From contig NZ_KB907790.1 in the NCBI RefSeq assembly GCF_000382205.1, positions 124,001 to 188,000 of the forward strand: DNA of 64,000 nt, in the 5' to 3' direction. Made by a program: the position numbers and the translations under genes. Below the pieces are notes generated by a model. That model made no database searches and was not told the origin of the DNA. It saw only the letters and a program-made list of their open reading frames with translations. Source of the DNA: Dyadobacter beijingensis DSM 21582. GTDB taxonomy: Bacteria; Bacteroidota; Bacteroidia; Cytophagales; Spirosomataceae. Below are positions 43,440-52,392 of the stretch, piece after piece; positions within the stretch are counted from its first letter, which is position 1, and every line of letters begins with the position of its first letter.

Positions 43440-44090
43440 TTATAGATTTTGAATGGCTTTCAGATTCTCGGCGTCGTCGAAAATAGCGCGGATAGGGATC
43501 TGGAAGCCATCAATTACAAAGCTTTTGACGTCACAGGTTTGGGCTTTTAATATAAGCTCATATGTACCGTTGATCAGATGATATTGTTCAAGCGTTCGTT
43601 TTCGAGGATCGACAATCCAATATTCTTCGACTCCATGTGCTTGATAATCCCTGAATTTCACTCCGCGATCACGATGTTCCGTTGCTTCTGAAATAACTTC
43701 AATAGCGAGATCTGGTGCTGGAAATAGCGTTTGCTCGTCTGTAAACTCACAAGACTTTTCTTCACCGAAAAAACAAATGTCGGGTTCGTAATCGTTGCGG
43801 GTAAGCGCGACAATCGTTCTTCGGAATCCGACGAACGTCTTGGGCATATGCTTGATCGTGTAATATCCCAGTAGTGCCAGCAGACGTCCGGAAGCCCTGC
43901 CGGTCTGTAAGTCTACATGAGGTTGAATAATCACTTCGCCGTTGATAAACTCGATCTTGTCGTGGTCGTCGAAGTCGAAATAAAATTTATGCCGGCGGAC
44001 CTTTTCTTCTTCAAGCGCGGCATTTACCTTATCCAACACCAGATATGCATCGGGCGTTGCAAGGATTTTCGAAACAAGTGATTCATTCAT
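43440..44090 (-). CDS. Uma2 family (DUF820) restriction-endonuclease-fold protein
   Basis: 216 residues. The PD-(D/E)xK-like core reads YEPDICFFGEEKS, PDLAIEVISEATEHRDRG and YQAHGVEEYWIVDPRKRTLE, all Uma2 hallmarks. Members are common in Cyanobacteria and Bacteroidota, often in many copies, and their role is not settled. It lies 26 bases after yifB on the same strand, so it may be co-transcribed. Base composition is a little AT-richer than its neighbours. Confidence 0.88.
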   Translation of the reverse strand: MNESLVSKILATPDAYLVLDKVNAALEEEKVRRHKFYFDFDDHDKIEFINGEVIIQPHVDLQTGRASGRLLALLGYYTIKHMPKTFVGFRRTIVALTRNDYEPDICFFGEEKSCEFTDEQTLFPAPDLAIEVISEATEHRDRGVKFRDYQAHGVEEYWIVDPRKRTLEQYHLINGTYELILKAQTCDVKSFVIDGFQIPIRAIFDDAENLKAIQNL

Positions 44091-44116
44091 AGCGTATTAA
44101 TGTTTAGTTTTTGCTT

Positions 44117-45658
44117 TCACCCAGCCCAGTTCTCCCGGTCCAGGCTGCGGTACTGAATCGCTTCGGCGAGGTGTTCTACTTTGATATCGTCGCTATCGGC
44201 GAGGTCGGCGATAGTGCGGGAAACTTTGAGGATGCGGTCGTAGGCGCGGGCGGAGAGCCCGAGGCGTTCCATGGCTTTGCGCAGGAGCATTTTGCCGGAT
44301 TCTTCGATAATGCAGATTTGCTTCACCATTTCAGGCGTCATCATCGCATTGGAATACGTCTCTTTATGGTTTTTAAATCGCTCGGTCTGGCGCTGGCGGG
44401 CATTGATCACGCGCTCACGGATTTGCTCGCTGCTTTCGGATTTGCGGGTGGAGGAGATCTGGTCGAAGGACACAGGCGTTACTTCGACGTGTAGGTCGAT
44501 GCGGTCGAGGAGCGGGCCGCTGATTTTGTTAAGGTATTTCTGAACGACGCCCGGGCCGCAAACGCAGTCTTTTTCCGGGTGATTATAATAGCCGCAAGGG
44601 CAGGGATTCATGCTGGCGATAAGCATGAAGTTGGCCGGATATTCCACCGCCATTTTCGCCCTCGAAATGCTCACCCGCCGTTCTTCCAGCGGCTGCCGCA
44701 TGACTTCCAGCACGGACCTTTTAAATTCCGGCAGCTCGTCGAGAAAAAGCACGCCGTTGTGCGCCAGCGATATTTCCCCCGGCTGCGGATAGCTCCCGCC
44801 GCCTACCAGTGCGACGTCGCTGATGGAATGGTGCGGCGAGCGGAACGGCCGGCGCGAAACCAGCGTGGCCTGCTTGCCCAACCGGCCTGCTACCGAATGG
44901 ATTTTAGTCGTTTCAAGCGCTTCCGGCAAGGTTAATGGCGGCAAAATGCTGGGAATGCGCTTGGCAAGCATCGTTTTTCCCGCTCCCGGCGGACCGATCA
45001 TGATCGCGTTGTGGCCGCCTGCCGCCGTGATTTCCAACGCGCGTTTGATATTCTCCTGCCCTTGCACGTGCTCGAAATCAGCTTCGTATTCGTTTTGAGA
45101 TGTGAAAAAAAGGTCGCGGGTGTCGACACGGAGCGGATCGATGTCCTGCGTGCCTTTGAAGAAGCCGATGGCGTCAGCGAGTGTTTCGACGGGGATCACA
45201 TCGAGGTTGTTGACGATCGCGGCTTCATAAGCGTTCTCGGCCGGGAGCACAATGCCTTTGAAACCCTGCTTACGCGCCTCGATGGCAATGGGGAGTACGC
45301 CTTTGATGGGCCGGAGAATGCCATCAAGGGAGAGTTCGCCGAGGATGATGTAGTCTTCGGTGCTATTGGCGCAAACTAATTGGTCGGAGCATTGTAATGT
45401 GCAGATCGCGATGGGCAGGTCGTAGGCAGAGCCCTCTTTGCGGATGTCGGCGGGAGCGAGGTTTACAACGAGTTTTTGGCGGGGCATTTTGTAGCCGAAG
45501 TGTTTCAGCGAGGCTTCCACACGCTGCTGGCTCTCTTTGACGGCACTGTCGGCCAGGCCTACCAAATAGAATCCCAGTCCCTGGCCAACATTTACTTCGA
45601 TGGTGATGACGGTGGCATCAACGCCGAACACGGCGCTTCCGTAGGTTTTGGCAAGCAT
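44117..45658 (-). CDS. YifB/ComM-type Mg-chelatase-like AAA+ ATPase
   Basis: 513 residues from MLAKTYGSAVFGVDA; an in-frame ATG at 45784 adds 42 unlikely residues. The N-terminal ChlI-like domain (NVGQGLGFYLVGLADSAVKE, VVNLAPADIRKEGSAYDLPI) precedes an AAA+ module with Walker A GPPGAGKTMLAKR and Walker B HNGVLFLDELPEFKR. A zinc-like Cys cluster CPCGYYNHPEKDCVCG is also visible. ComM family members act as helicases promoting branch migration during natural transformation. No other competence genes are in the window. Confidence 0.93.
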   Translation of the reverse strand: MLAKTYGSAVFGVDATVITIEVNVGQGLGFYLVGLADSAVKESQQRVEASLKHFGYKMPRQKLVVNLAPADIRKEGSAYDLPIAICTLQCSDQLVCANSTEDYIILGELSLDGILRPIKGVLPIAIEARKQGFKGIVLPAENAYEAAIVNNLDVIPVETLADAIGFFKGTQDIDPLRVDTRDLFFTSQNEYEADFEHVQGQENIKRALEITAAGGHNAIMIGPPGAGKTMLAKRIPSILPPLTLPEALETTKIHSVAGRLGKQATLVSRRPFRSPHHSISDVALVGGGSYPQPGEISLAHNGVLFLDELPEFKRSVLEVMRQPLEERRVSISRAKMAVEYPANFMLIASMNPCPCGYYNHPEKDCVCGPGVVQKYLNKISGPLLDRIDLHVEVTPVSFDQISSTRKSESSEQIRERVINARQRQTERFKNHKETYSNAMMTPEMVKQICIIEESGKMLLRKAMERLGLSARAYDRILKVSRTIADLADSDDIKVEHLAEAIQYRSLDRENWAG

Positions 45659-45793
45659 AAGTGTGTGCTTTTGGTAAATAGAAAGATTTTTGGCAAAAAT
45701 AAGAGGAAAAGGGATAATGCAGGTAAACCGTAGATAAGGCTTGCGTAACCGGCTGATCATTCCTAATTTATCAATCCAATACAATCCATCCGC

Positions 45794-46786
45794 ATGAACC
45801 GCATTCTCCTGACCCTGTTAATTCTCGTTGGCATTACCTCCCTGACCTTCGCGCAATCGCGGCGAAAACCACTGAAAGGCAAGACCATCTGCATCGATCC
45901 CGGCCACGGCGGTACCGCAGCGACAGATAGCTACCGGGTAGGTCCCGGCGGCGAGCGGGAAGAATGGATTAACTTGCGGGTAGGGCTGTTGTTGCAGAAA
46001 ATGCTGGAAAAGAAGGGCGCCAAGGTTGTGATGACGCGAATGGAGGACGTCCAGGTGCCGCTACCCGACCGCGCCAGGCTTGCCAAGGACCGCAAGGCCG
46101 ACCTTTTTATTTCTATACACCACAATGCAACCGCCGACTCGGCAGTGAATTTCCCGATCATCTATTTCCACGGAAACCAATCGGAAAATGCAGCCAGCGT
46201 GGATTTTGGGAAAGAACTCGCGGCCAGGCTGCTCAAATACCTCCATAAACCCAACACGCCCGTCTCGCTGGTATCGGATTTTACCATATTTGCCGACGCC
46301 GGGGCGTCTGTTCTCCGAAATTCCTACGGCATACCCGGTGTGCTGGCGGAGGCTTCGTTTTTTACTAATCCATCCGAAGAGCAGCGGTTGAAACAACCGG
46401 AGCACAATCGGCAGGAAGCACTCGGATACACAGAGGCGATTATCGCATTCTTCGCCAAACCGCTCGCGCCGATCGTGGCCAGGAACTCAAAGATCCCGGC
46501 CATTCCCGCATTCAAGGTTTTTCAGGAAGCCGAGCGCATGACGCCCATCGCCAGGCGCTGGAAGCAGGATTTCGAAGAAGGAAAGGTTTTTATGACCAAA
46601 AAGGACACCGCATTGCTCCGCGAATCCTACGAACTCTTCACCCGCTCCGCCCGCTCATTCCCCGATTCGCCCGTGGCCGGCCAATGCCACCAAAACCGCG
46701 CGGTACTGCTCCGAAAACTGGGCAAAGCCGTCGAGGCCGGCCAGGAGGACCAGCGTTTCAGGGAATATTATGTGCCGGTAAAGTAA
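45794..46786 (+). CDS. N-acetylmuramoyl-L-alanine amidase (Amidase_3), exported
   Basis: 330 residues with signal peptide MNRILLTLLILVGITSLTFA. Zinc and catalytic residues of the AmiA/CwlV fold are in CIDPGHGGTA, REEWINLRVGLL, SIHHNATADS and GVLAEASFFTN. It cuts the amide bond between MurNAc and the stem peptide. A C-terminal ~90-residue extension (RMTPIARRWKQDFEEGKVF) has no clear family. A second amidase, shorter, is at 57807-58604. It converges with the HAD gene, ten bases between stops. Confidence 0.9.
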   Translation: MNRILLTLLILVGITSLTFAQSRRKPLKGKTICIDPGHGGTAATDSYRVGPGGEREEWINLRVGLLLQKMLEKKGAKVVMTRMEDVQVPLPDRARLAKDRKADLFISIHHNATADSAVNFPIIYFHGNQSENAASVDFGKELAARLLKYLHKPNTPVSLVSDFTIFADAGASVLRNSYGIPGVLAEASFFTNPSEEQRLKQPEHNRQEALGYTEAIIAFFAKPLAPIVARNSKIPAIPAFKVFQEAERMTPIARRWKQDFEEGKVFMTKKDTALLRESYELFTRSARSFPDSPVAGQCHQNRAVLLRKLGKAVEAGQEDQRFREYYVPVK

Positions 46787-46796
46787 TAGCTTTTGG

Positions 46797-47645
46797 TTAT
46801 TCCACAACAGCCGACACGCAAATGTAAGTCGGGATAATGCCCGTCGCGCGTATACGCACCTCCGCGTCCTCGGCCTGCGTGTTGCCCGTGAGCACGAGCG
46901 CGGTGTCGAGGCCGAATTTGTTGCCGCCGAGAATGTCCGTTTGCAAGGTGTCCCCTACCATGAGAATCTGCTTTTTGCTCACATTAGGGTAGTTTTTAAT
47001 GTGCTGGTAAGCAAAAATGAACATCTGCGGATCGGGTTTGCCGAAGCGGATAAACTGCCGCCCGATCGTGTCTTCGATCATCTTCGCCAATGCGCCGATC
47101 GCGAATGAGACGCGGCTGCGCGATGCCGGGTAGGTTTTGTCGGTGTTGGCGACGATCACCGGGATATTACGTTTACGCAGCAGGTTGAGCGTTTTGGTGA
47201 GGTCGGTGTTCCAGTCGAAACCTTCGTCGTCGAGGAACACCAATGCATTGATGTCGTTCACATTGGCCAGGTCCAGCTGGCGAATGGAAAGCGTGCGCAG
47301 GTCGGAAGTTTCAATGTAATGCGCCGAATTTTCCGTGCCGAGGTAGGCAACAACCCCCTGCCGCACTTTCAGGTCCAGGTACTCGCGTGCGAGCATGCCC
47401 GACGAAATGATCCGGTCCGGTGTGACATCGTTCACACCGAGGTTCACATAACTTTGGGCGAGCTGTTCGGGGCTGCGGGAAGCGTCATTGGTAACTACAT
47501 AAAAGTCCTTTTCATGCTCGCGCAGGTAGGAGAATGTGTTTTCAATGCCGGGAATCAGCCCGTTGTAGGTTTTAAGCACGCCAAATGCGTCAAAGAAAAT
47601 TACGTCGTACTTCGAAATGACGGATTTAAAGTTATCGAGGATCAT
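46797..47645 (-). CDS. HAD-IIA (NagD-like) family protein with altered catalytic motif
   Basis: 282 residues. Motif 1 reads VIFFDAFGVLK: the nucleophile Asp is there, but the second Asp of the usual DxD is Phe. Motif 2 VVTNDAS and motif 4 MVGDTLQTDILGGNKFG are normal, and the C2 cap lies between. Loss of the acid/base Asp usually removes phosphatase activity or changes chemistry, so it may be a dehalogenase-like enzyme or a binding protein. It follows an APH-like kinase gene by 41 bases on the same strand. Confidence 0.83.
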   Translation of the reverse strand: MILDNFKSVISKYDVIFFDAFGVLKTYNGLIPGIENTFSYLREHEKDFYVVTNDASRSPEQLAQSYVNLGVNDVTPDRIISSGMLAREYLDLKVRQGVVAYLGTENSAHYIETSDLRTLSIRQLDLANVNDINALVFLDDEGFDWNTDLTKTLNLLRKRNIPVIVANTDKTYPASRSRVSFAIGALAKMIEDTIGRQFIRFGKPDPQMFIFAYQHIKNYPNVSKKQILMVGDTLQTDILGGNKFGLDTALVLTGNTQAEDAEVRIRATGIIPTYICVSAVVE

Positions 47646-47686
47646 ACAGTCGGTGTCTTGGAGCGAAATGGGTGGATAGGGCCGCG

Positions 47687-48727
47687 TCAGATTTTCAGTG
47701 CGCGCAGTATTTTGTCGGCATCGAAGCCGTCGATCGACGGGAAATACAGGTCGTAAGCCTCCCGTTGCAGCTTGGTGCAGTACGAGCGGTGGAAAAAGTA
47801 TTTACCGTATTTGATCACGTAATTCAATATAAAAAAGCGGTAAGCTTCCTTCATAAAGCGTACCTCGTTCTCGGTCAGCGGGTACACTTTATGGTATTCC
47901 TGTAAAAACATAATGAACCGTTCTTCCATCAGCGGCCCGATGAGGTAGCTGAACACCGTGCGGTCGCCGACATTGGAACACACCCGGCTGAAGAAATAGA
48001 AGTCCATCACGCGCGACGATACCCGGAACCAGTCGTAATCCCAGCGGGAAAACAGCTTCAAATCGTCGGTAACCGAGAAATTTCCGATGTTCCAGTCCAC
48101 AAAAACGGGCATCAGGTCGAACGAACTGACATTGAGCCGCTGGATATTTTTCATGAAAATATCGCATTGCTTTTGCAGGATGTTAATATACCCGCGATGC
48201 TCGTATTTGCCCGTGTCCGTTTCCAGGATTTCCAGCAAATGATGAATGTCCGTCCGGAGGTTTTTGGACGATTTCGGGATCGATCGGCTGGCCCGGAAGC
48301 ATGCCTGGTGAAATTTGGCTGTTTCGGTGCCAAGCTTGCGGATATGCTCTTCGTCCAGGCGCCGCGGCAGGCGGTTCATGGCGCGGATCGGGTTGTAAAA
48401 AACCACCCAGGTATCGACAAAATCCTCCTGATAGCGGTAGGTATATACCTGGTTATTCTTCACCAGCGACTTTGCCAGTACGTTTTCGAATGGGTACAGC
48501 AGGTTATTGGAAAGGGCCTGGATGATCCGGTGGTCTTCCTTGAAATGTTCGTATTTTCCAAAATAGGAAAGTTTCGCCACCACCTTATCGTCGTTGTCGA
48601 GCGTGACGCGGAACACGTGGTTGGTCGAAACCTTGGCACTGATATCTTCTACAAATTTGACCCCGATTGAATTATCGAACCCTGCCCAGGCTTTCCGGAT
48701 AATTTGGGGATAGTCTTTTAAACGCAT
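47687..48727 (-). CDS. APH-like phosphotransferase/kinase-fold protein
   Basis: 346 residues. The catalytic loop appears as VFVDWNIGNFSV, equivalent to the H-x-D-x4-N of aminoglycoside-phosphotransferase folds but lacking the His, followed by the metal Asp in SRWDYDWFRVSSRVMDF. The N-lobe has FRVTLDNDDKVVAKLSYFGK with a likely ATP-binding Lys. The N-terminal residues KDYPQIIRKAW lack a signal, so it is cytoplasmic. Substrate unknown. It is transcribed with the altered HAD gene, suggesting a phosphorylation/dephosphorylation-like pair. Confidence 0.65.
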   Translation of the reverse strand: MRLKDYPQIIRKAWAGFDNSIGVKFVEDISAKVSTNHVFRVTLDNDDKVVAKLSYFGKYEHFKEDHRIIQALSNNLLYPFENVLAKSLVKNNQVYTYRYQEDFVDTWVVFYNPIRAMNRLPRRLDEEHIRKLGTETAKFHQACFRASRSIPKSSKNLRTDIHHLLEILETDTGKYEHRGYINILQKQCDIFMKNIQRLNVSSFDLMPVFVDWNIGNFSVTDDLKLFSRWDYDWFRVSSRVMDFYFFSRVCSNVGDRTVFSYLIGPLMEERFIMFLQEYHKVYPLTENEVRFMKEAYRFFILNYVIKYGKYFFHRSYCTKLQREAYDLYFPSIDGFDADKILRALKI

Positions 48728-48777
48728 TCCTGATCTCGCATTAGGCTTTACAGGGCGTCAATAACCAAATATTCACC

Positions 48778-48785
48778 TAATTTTG
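48778..48785 (+). promoter_or_regulatory. -7 element (TAATTTTG) of the acyltransferase gene
   Basis: A perfect TAnnTTTG match followed by C, 22 bases before the proposed TTG start at 48808. No clear -33 TTTG is present. It supports that nearby start. Confidence 0.45.
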
Positions 48786-48807
48786 CAAAAAACTTATTTC
48801 AGAAGCT

Positions 48808-49788
48808 TTGTTTTACTATTTCTCGCGTTTCCTGGTCCGTCTGGCATTGCCCATATATCTGCGGAAGCTTTGCGTAGCCAATTTCGATCAATTACCCAAA
48901 GGAGCGCCCCTGCTCCTCGCATCCAACCACCCCGATTCGTTTTTCGACGCCGTGGTGATCGGTTCCGTCCTGGAACAGCCCATTCACACGCTCACGCGGG
49001 GCGATGTTTTCCGCAAAAAAGCGGCCGCATTCTGGCTGCGGCAGATCAATCTGATCCCGGTTTTCCGCGGTTCGGAAGGAAGGCAATATGTTAAAAACCA
49101 TGATGTTACGGCACAGGAAAGTCACGATGCATTGAAAAAGGGCGATGCGGTAGTCGTGTTTTCTGAAGGGATTTGTGTCAATGAATGGCGCCTGCGCCCG
49201 CTGGGCAAAGGTACCGCCCGGATGGCGTACAAAATCTGGTACGGCGAAGATGCCCTGCAAAGCATGAAAGTCATTCCGACCGGCCTGAACTACGAAAATT
49301 TTCGCGGCCCGGGCAAGCGCGTATCATTGAATTTCGGCGAAGCCATCGCCGCGGAAGACATTCAAACCAGCCCGCAGGAATACGAAAAATGGCTCCGGGA
49401 ATTCAACGAAATCCTCGACCGCAAAATGAACGCCGAAATCCTCACCATTCCCGCGGATGCGCCCAAAGCCGAGCAGCAACGTCAACTAAATGCGTTCTTC
49501 GATAAATGCGCGGCACCGAAAGCGAAAAGCAGTCCATTACTGGGTGCAATAGGCTGGGCCGGCCGCATGATCCACCTGCCGCTGTATTCCTTCTTCGAGA
49601 AAAAAGCCGCGAAACTGACCGCAAGATCGGTTTTCTATGATTCTGTTTTGTTTGGGATGCTGCTGTACCTGTATCCGGTGATTGTTGGATTGCTAGCGAT
49701 CATTGTGGCCGCATTTGCGGGCTGGCAGGTTGGGCTGGGGCTGTTTGTAGCGCTGCCGTTACTGGCCTGGGTGGGAAGCAAGTACTAA
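48808..49788 (+). CDS. 1-acyl-sn-glycerol-3-phosphate acyltransferase-like (PlsC family) membrane protein
   Basis: 326 residues if the TTG at 48808 is the start; no ATG fits better. The acyltransferase motif NHPDSFFDAVV, a frequent Bacteroidota variant of NHx4D, lies near residue 40, with VFSEGICVNEWRLRPLGKGT further on. The last ~55 residues are strongly hydrophobic (SVLFGMLLYLYPVIVGLLAI), giving two membrane helices. It likely adds an acyl chain to a lysolipid in the inner membrane. It converges on the DUF4143 ATPase gene with one base between stops. Confidence 0.85.
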   Translation: MFYYFSRFLVRLALPIYLRKLCVANFDQLPKGAPLLLASNHPDSFFDAVVIGSVLEQPIHTLTRGDVFRKKAAAFWLRQINLIPVFRGSEGRQYVKNHDVTAQESHDALKKGDAVVVFSEGICVNEWRLRPLGKGTARMAYKIWYGEDALQSMKVIPTGLNYENFRGPGKRVSLNFGEAIAAEDIQTSPQEYEKWLREFNEILDRKMNAEILTIPADAPKAEQQRQLNAFFDKCAAPKAKSSPLLGAIGWAGRMIHLPLYSFFEKKAAKLTARSVFYDSVLFGMLLYLYPVIVGLLAIIVAAFAGWQVGLGLFVALPLLAWVGSKY

Positions 49789-49789
49789 G

Positions 49790-50971
49790 TTATTCCGCAA
49801 TTAGTTTAAGTGTTCTCAAATGCCCGATCAGCTCGTGGATGTTGCAATGCACCCATTGCGGACGTACGGCAACATTGCCGCCGTTTGGCGTCACTACATA
49901 ATTGTTTTTTGTTTTCAAATCCGCAACCGACTCGGTTGAGCCTCTTTTCAGCGCTGGTGCCAGCGATAGTTTTATTTCAATAGAAACTACCGGCGTAATG
50001 CCGTCTACCAGCACCAGATCCATTTCAGCTCCATTGGAAGTCCGATAGAAATACGGCCGGATCGCCGGATCGAGCAATGGAATGACTTGTTCGATTACGT
50101 AACCTTCCCAGGATGCACCTGCGATAGGATGTGTTATCAGATCTTCATAATGGCGAATGTTACTGAGGAAATGCAGATTCCCCGAATCGCGAATGTAGAT
50201 TTTTGGGCTTTTGACGATCCTTTTGCTTACGTTAACAAACCACGGTTCCAGCCTCCTTATCAAATAGGCTTGTTCGAGAATTTCAACATATCGCTTTACG
50301 GTAGCGTTAGCCATTCCCAGCGAATTACTTAATGTCGAGTAGTTAAGTAACGAGCCGTGGAGATGCGATATCATTCGCAGAAAGTTATTGAGCAAGGGGA
50401 TAGTGGTTGAAATCCCCATGGCAGACAAATCCTGTTCCACGTAAGTTTTAATAAAATTCTGCTGCCATTGGTACCAGTATCCACTATCGGGCGCGAGCAG
50501 CGCATCCGGGAAACCTCCACGGTGCCAATGCGTCGGCTGAGGGATAAATGCGGATTCCGCTTCTGATTTTAAAATGGGGGAAAGCTCGTGATAAGCAATC
50601 CTGCCGGCCAGTGACTCGGAACTTTTTTGTAAGAAATCCGGCGATGCTGAGCCCAGTAATATGAACCGCCCGGCCTCCCGCTTGCGGTCGATCAATGCGC
50701 GTAGTTGGGGGAATAATGGCAGATAACGCTGTACTTCATCTATTACAATCGTTTTATCGATACTATTTTCGAGAACCCAGGTGGCGTTTTGGGAAAGCGT
50801 CTCGAAATCTTCGACGAGTTCCAAATCATAATAGATAGCAGGTTTGCTTAGTCCATCAATCAGCTTCCTCGCCAAAGTTGTTTTTCCAACCTGACGCGGG
50901 CCGAGGATACCGACTGCGGGAAAGAAGTTTAGCGATCTTAGAACGCTTTGCTCAATGACTCGATTTATCAT
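49790..50971 (-). CDS. ATP-binding protein with C-terminal DUF4143
   Basis: 393 residues from MINRVIEQSVLRSL. Walker A is GILGPRQVGKTTLAR and Walker B TIVIDEVQRYLPLF. The C-terminal DUF4143 region contains IYIRDSGNLHFL, ASWEGYVIEQVIPLL and the nuclease-like EMDLVLVDGITPVVSIEIKL. Such STAND-like ATPases are widespread in many copies; their function is poorly understood. A perfect 16-base inverted repeat overlaps the first base of the start codon. GC is about 47 % over 120 bases counted, below average here, so it may be an acquired single-gene unit. Confidence 0.88.
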   Translation of the reverse strand: MINRVIEQSVLRSLNFFPAVGILGPRQVGKTTLARKLIDGLSKPAIYYDLELVEDFETLSQNATWVLENSIDKTIVIDEVQRYLPLFPQLRALIDRKREAGRFILLGSASPDFLQKSSESLAGRIAYHELSPILKSEAESAFIPQPTHWHRGGFPDALLAPDSGYWYQWQQNFIKTYVEQDLSAMGISTTIPLLNNFLRMISHLHGSLLNYSTLSNSLGMANATVKRYVEILEQAYLIRRLEPWFVNVSKRIVKSPKIYIRDSGNLHFLSNIRHYEDLITHPIAGASWEGYVIEQVIPLLDPAIRPYFYRTSNGAEMDLVLVDGITPVVSIEIKLSLAPALKRGSTESVADLKTKNNYVVTPNGGNVAVRPQWVHCNIHELIGHLRTLKLIAE

Positions 50972-51015
50972 TAACCATGTAAATTTGAACTTGACTTGCA
51001 AATTTACATGGTTAA
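50971..51015. repeat. Perfect 16-base inverted repeat at the DUF4143 gene start
   Basis: TTAACCATGTAAATTT (50971-50986) is the exact reverse complement of AAATTTACATGGTTAA (51000-51015), with 13 bases between. The arm nearer the gene ends on the first base of the start codon. It may be an operator for autoregulation, a strong mRNA hairpin controlling translation, or a mark of a mobile unit. Confidence 0.85.
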
Positions 51016-51052
51016 TTTCGAATAACTGTATTTAACAAAGATAAAATTAGTA

Positions 51053-52111
51053 CTATTTGTCTTTCACCTTCCCCAGTCCCATTGCCTTTAACATCCAGTT
51101 CGGCAAGGGCTTTCTCAGCCCGCGTTTTTGCAAATCCATAAACCAGCCAAGCTTTTTCAGAATAGGTACCTTATGTGTCTCCACGAGCTCGATCAAGGTT
51201 CCGTCCGGATCTTCGAGGTAGGCGAAGCGGCCGGCGGCGTTTTCCATGCCGAAGGAGCTTTCGCTGTCGATCGTGAAGGGGTAGCCCTGGGCCTGGAGTT
51301 TTGTTTTCAATGTGTCCATATCCAGCGTGTCGAAGCACAGGTGAATGTAGCCACAATCGCCCCAGTAGCGGTTTTCGAAGATCTTTTTCGGGGTGCGGTC
51401 AAGGGCCTGGACGAGTTCGATCTGCACGTCGCCGAGTAGGCGGCTGAATGCGCCGTCGGGCGTGAATTTCTTGCGGAGCAGCGCCCGGCGGAAGCGCTGG
51501 CCGGGGATCGACGTCGGCAGGTCTTCGAAAACGCCGGTTTTATCGTATACCAGTTCCAGCGGTTGCAGCAGGTTCTGGTAAAAAACAATCGATTTATCCA
51601 CATCAGATACGCCTACTACTACACCCGCTACACCGCCGACATGCTTGCCTTTGGTCTGGAACCAGGTAGCGTCGCTGGTGATCTGGAAAGTATTGCCGTA
51701 AGGGTCCGTGCCCCAGAATCCTTCGCCCTCGGGGAGTTTCACAAGCGGACCGGTGGCTTCTCTGGAATGACTTTTCACCCATTCGTGTGCCTTTTTTACG
51801 TCGGGTGCTTTAAAACGGATCGCGTTAATGCCCAGGTCGCCGATTTCCACTTTGAAATTCGCAGGTTGTGACACGCGGCTCGTGAACGACCAGATTTCCA
51901 ACCCGCCGCCGCCGGCCATATTGATTGCCAGTGCCGCCTGCCGCGAATGCACTTTGCCGCCCGTGTAAGGCGTCATCAGCGGCGCGTCCGCTTTTTCGTC
52001 GAATACGGGCACATCGAAACCCAGCACCTGCCGGTACCATTTCCAGGTTTCGGGGACATTCTGACAACCAATTCCTACCTGTTGAATTCCAGAGATCAGC
52101 GGAGCACTCAT
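51053..52111 (-). CDS. VOC (glyoxalase/bleomycin-resistance/dioxygenase) family protein, two domains
   Basis: 352 residues from MSAPLISGIQQVGI. The first VOC module runs to about residue 140 (GIGCQNVPETWKWYRQVLGF, FWGTDPYGNTFQI), the second from about 155 (GVVVGVSDVDKSIVFYQNLL, YIHLCFDTLD, LEDPDGTLIELVE). Metal ligands His and Glu are visible mainly in the second half. Ring-cleaving dioxygenase, epimerase or lyase roles are possible; no pathway genes adjoin. Confidence 0.8.
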   Translation of the reverse strand: MSAPLISGIQQVGIGCQNVPETWKWYRQVLGFDVPVFDEKADAPLMTPYTGGKVHSRQAALAINMAGGGGLEIWSFTSRVSQPANFKVEIGDLGINAIRFKAPDVKKAHEWVKSHSREATGPLVKLPEGEGFWGTDPYGNTFQITSDATWFQTKGKHVGGVAGVVVGVSDVDKSIVFYQNLLQPLELVYDKTGVFEDLPTSIPGQRFRRALLRKKFTPDGAFSRLLGDVQIELVQALDRTPKKIFENRYWGDCGYIHLCFDTLDMDTLKTKLQAQGYPFTIDSESSFGMENAAGRFAYLEDPDGTLIELVETHKVPILKKLGWFMDLQKRGLRKPLPNWMLKAMGLGKVKDK

Positions 52112-52261
52112 TTTGTTGAGATTGTATGAGGATAACGGTGGATAATCTTTAATGAAGCGGCAATTTTACGAAATAAAAAGCAAACGAGCCGTGGCACAGG
52201 CATTTGAACTGAGATTGCTACCTGTGGAAAAATTTCTCGGGATACAAAAAGTAAATGTTTA

Positions 52262-52290
52262 TTTGATAAGCATAATAATTGCTATCTTTA
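52262..52290 (+). promoter_or_regulatory. Weak promoter candidate upstream of aroB
   Basis: TTTG (52262-52265) and TATCTTTA (52283-52290) are 17 bases apart, a loose match to the -33/-7 pattern. The 281-base gap before aroB is AT-rich. Apart from this and a six-pair stem (CTCATC / GATGAG, 52351-52370) I see nothing else in it. Confidence 0.3.
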
Positions 52291-52392
52291 AAATGGTTTT
52301 CCAAAATTTTATTTTAAAAAGCTGGAAATCAACGCATCCATTTGGTTGCACTCATCGTATGTGTGATGAGCCCGTCTCAATGATAGTTTAGA

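Noticed and set aside
52152..52391. 79-codon ORF ending one base before aroB
   Set aside because: It falls in AT-rich intergenic DNA, its hydrophobic stretch reflects A/T runs, and nothing about it resembles an aromatic amino acid leader.
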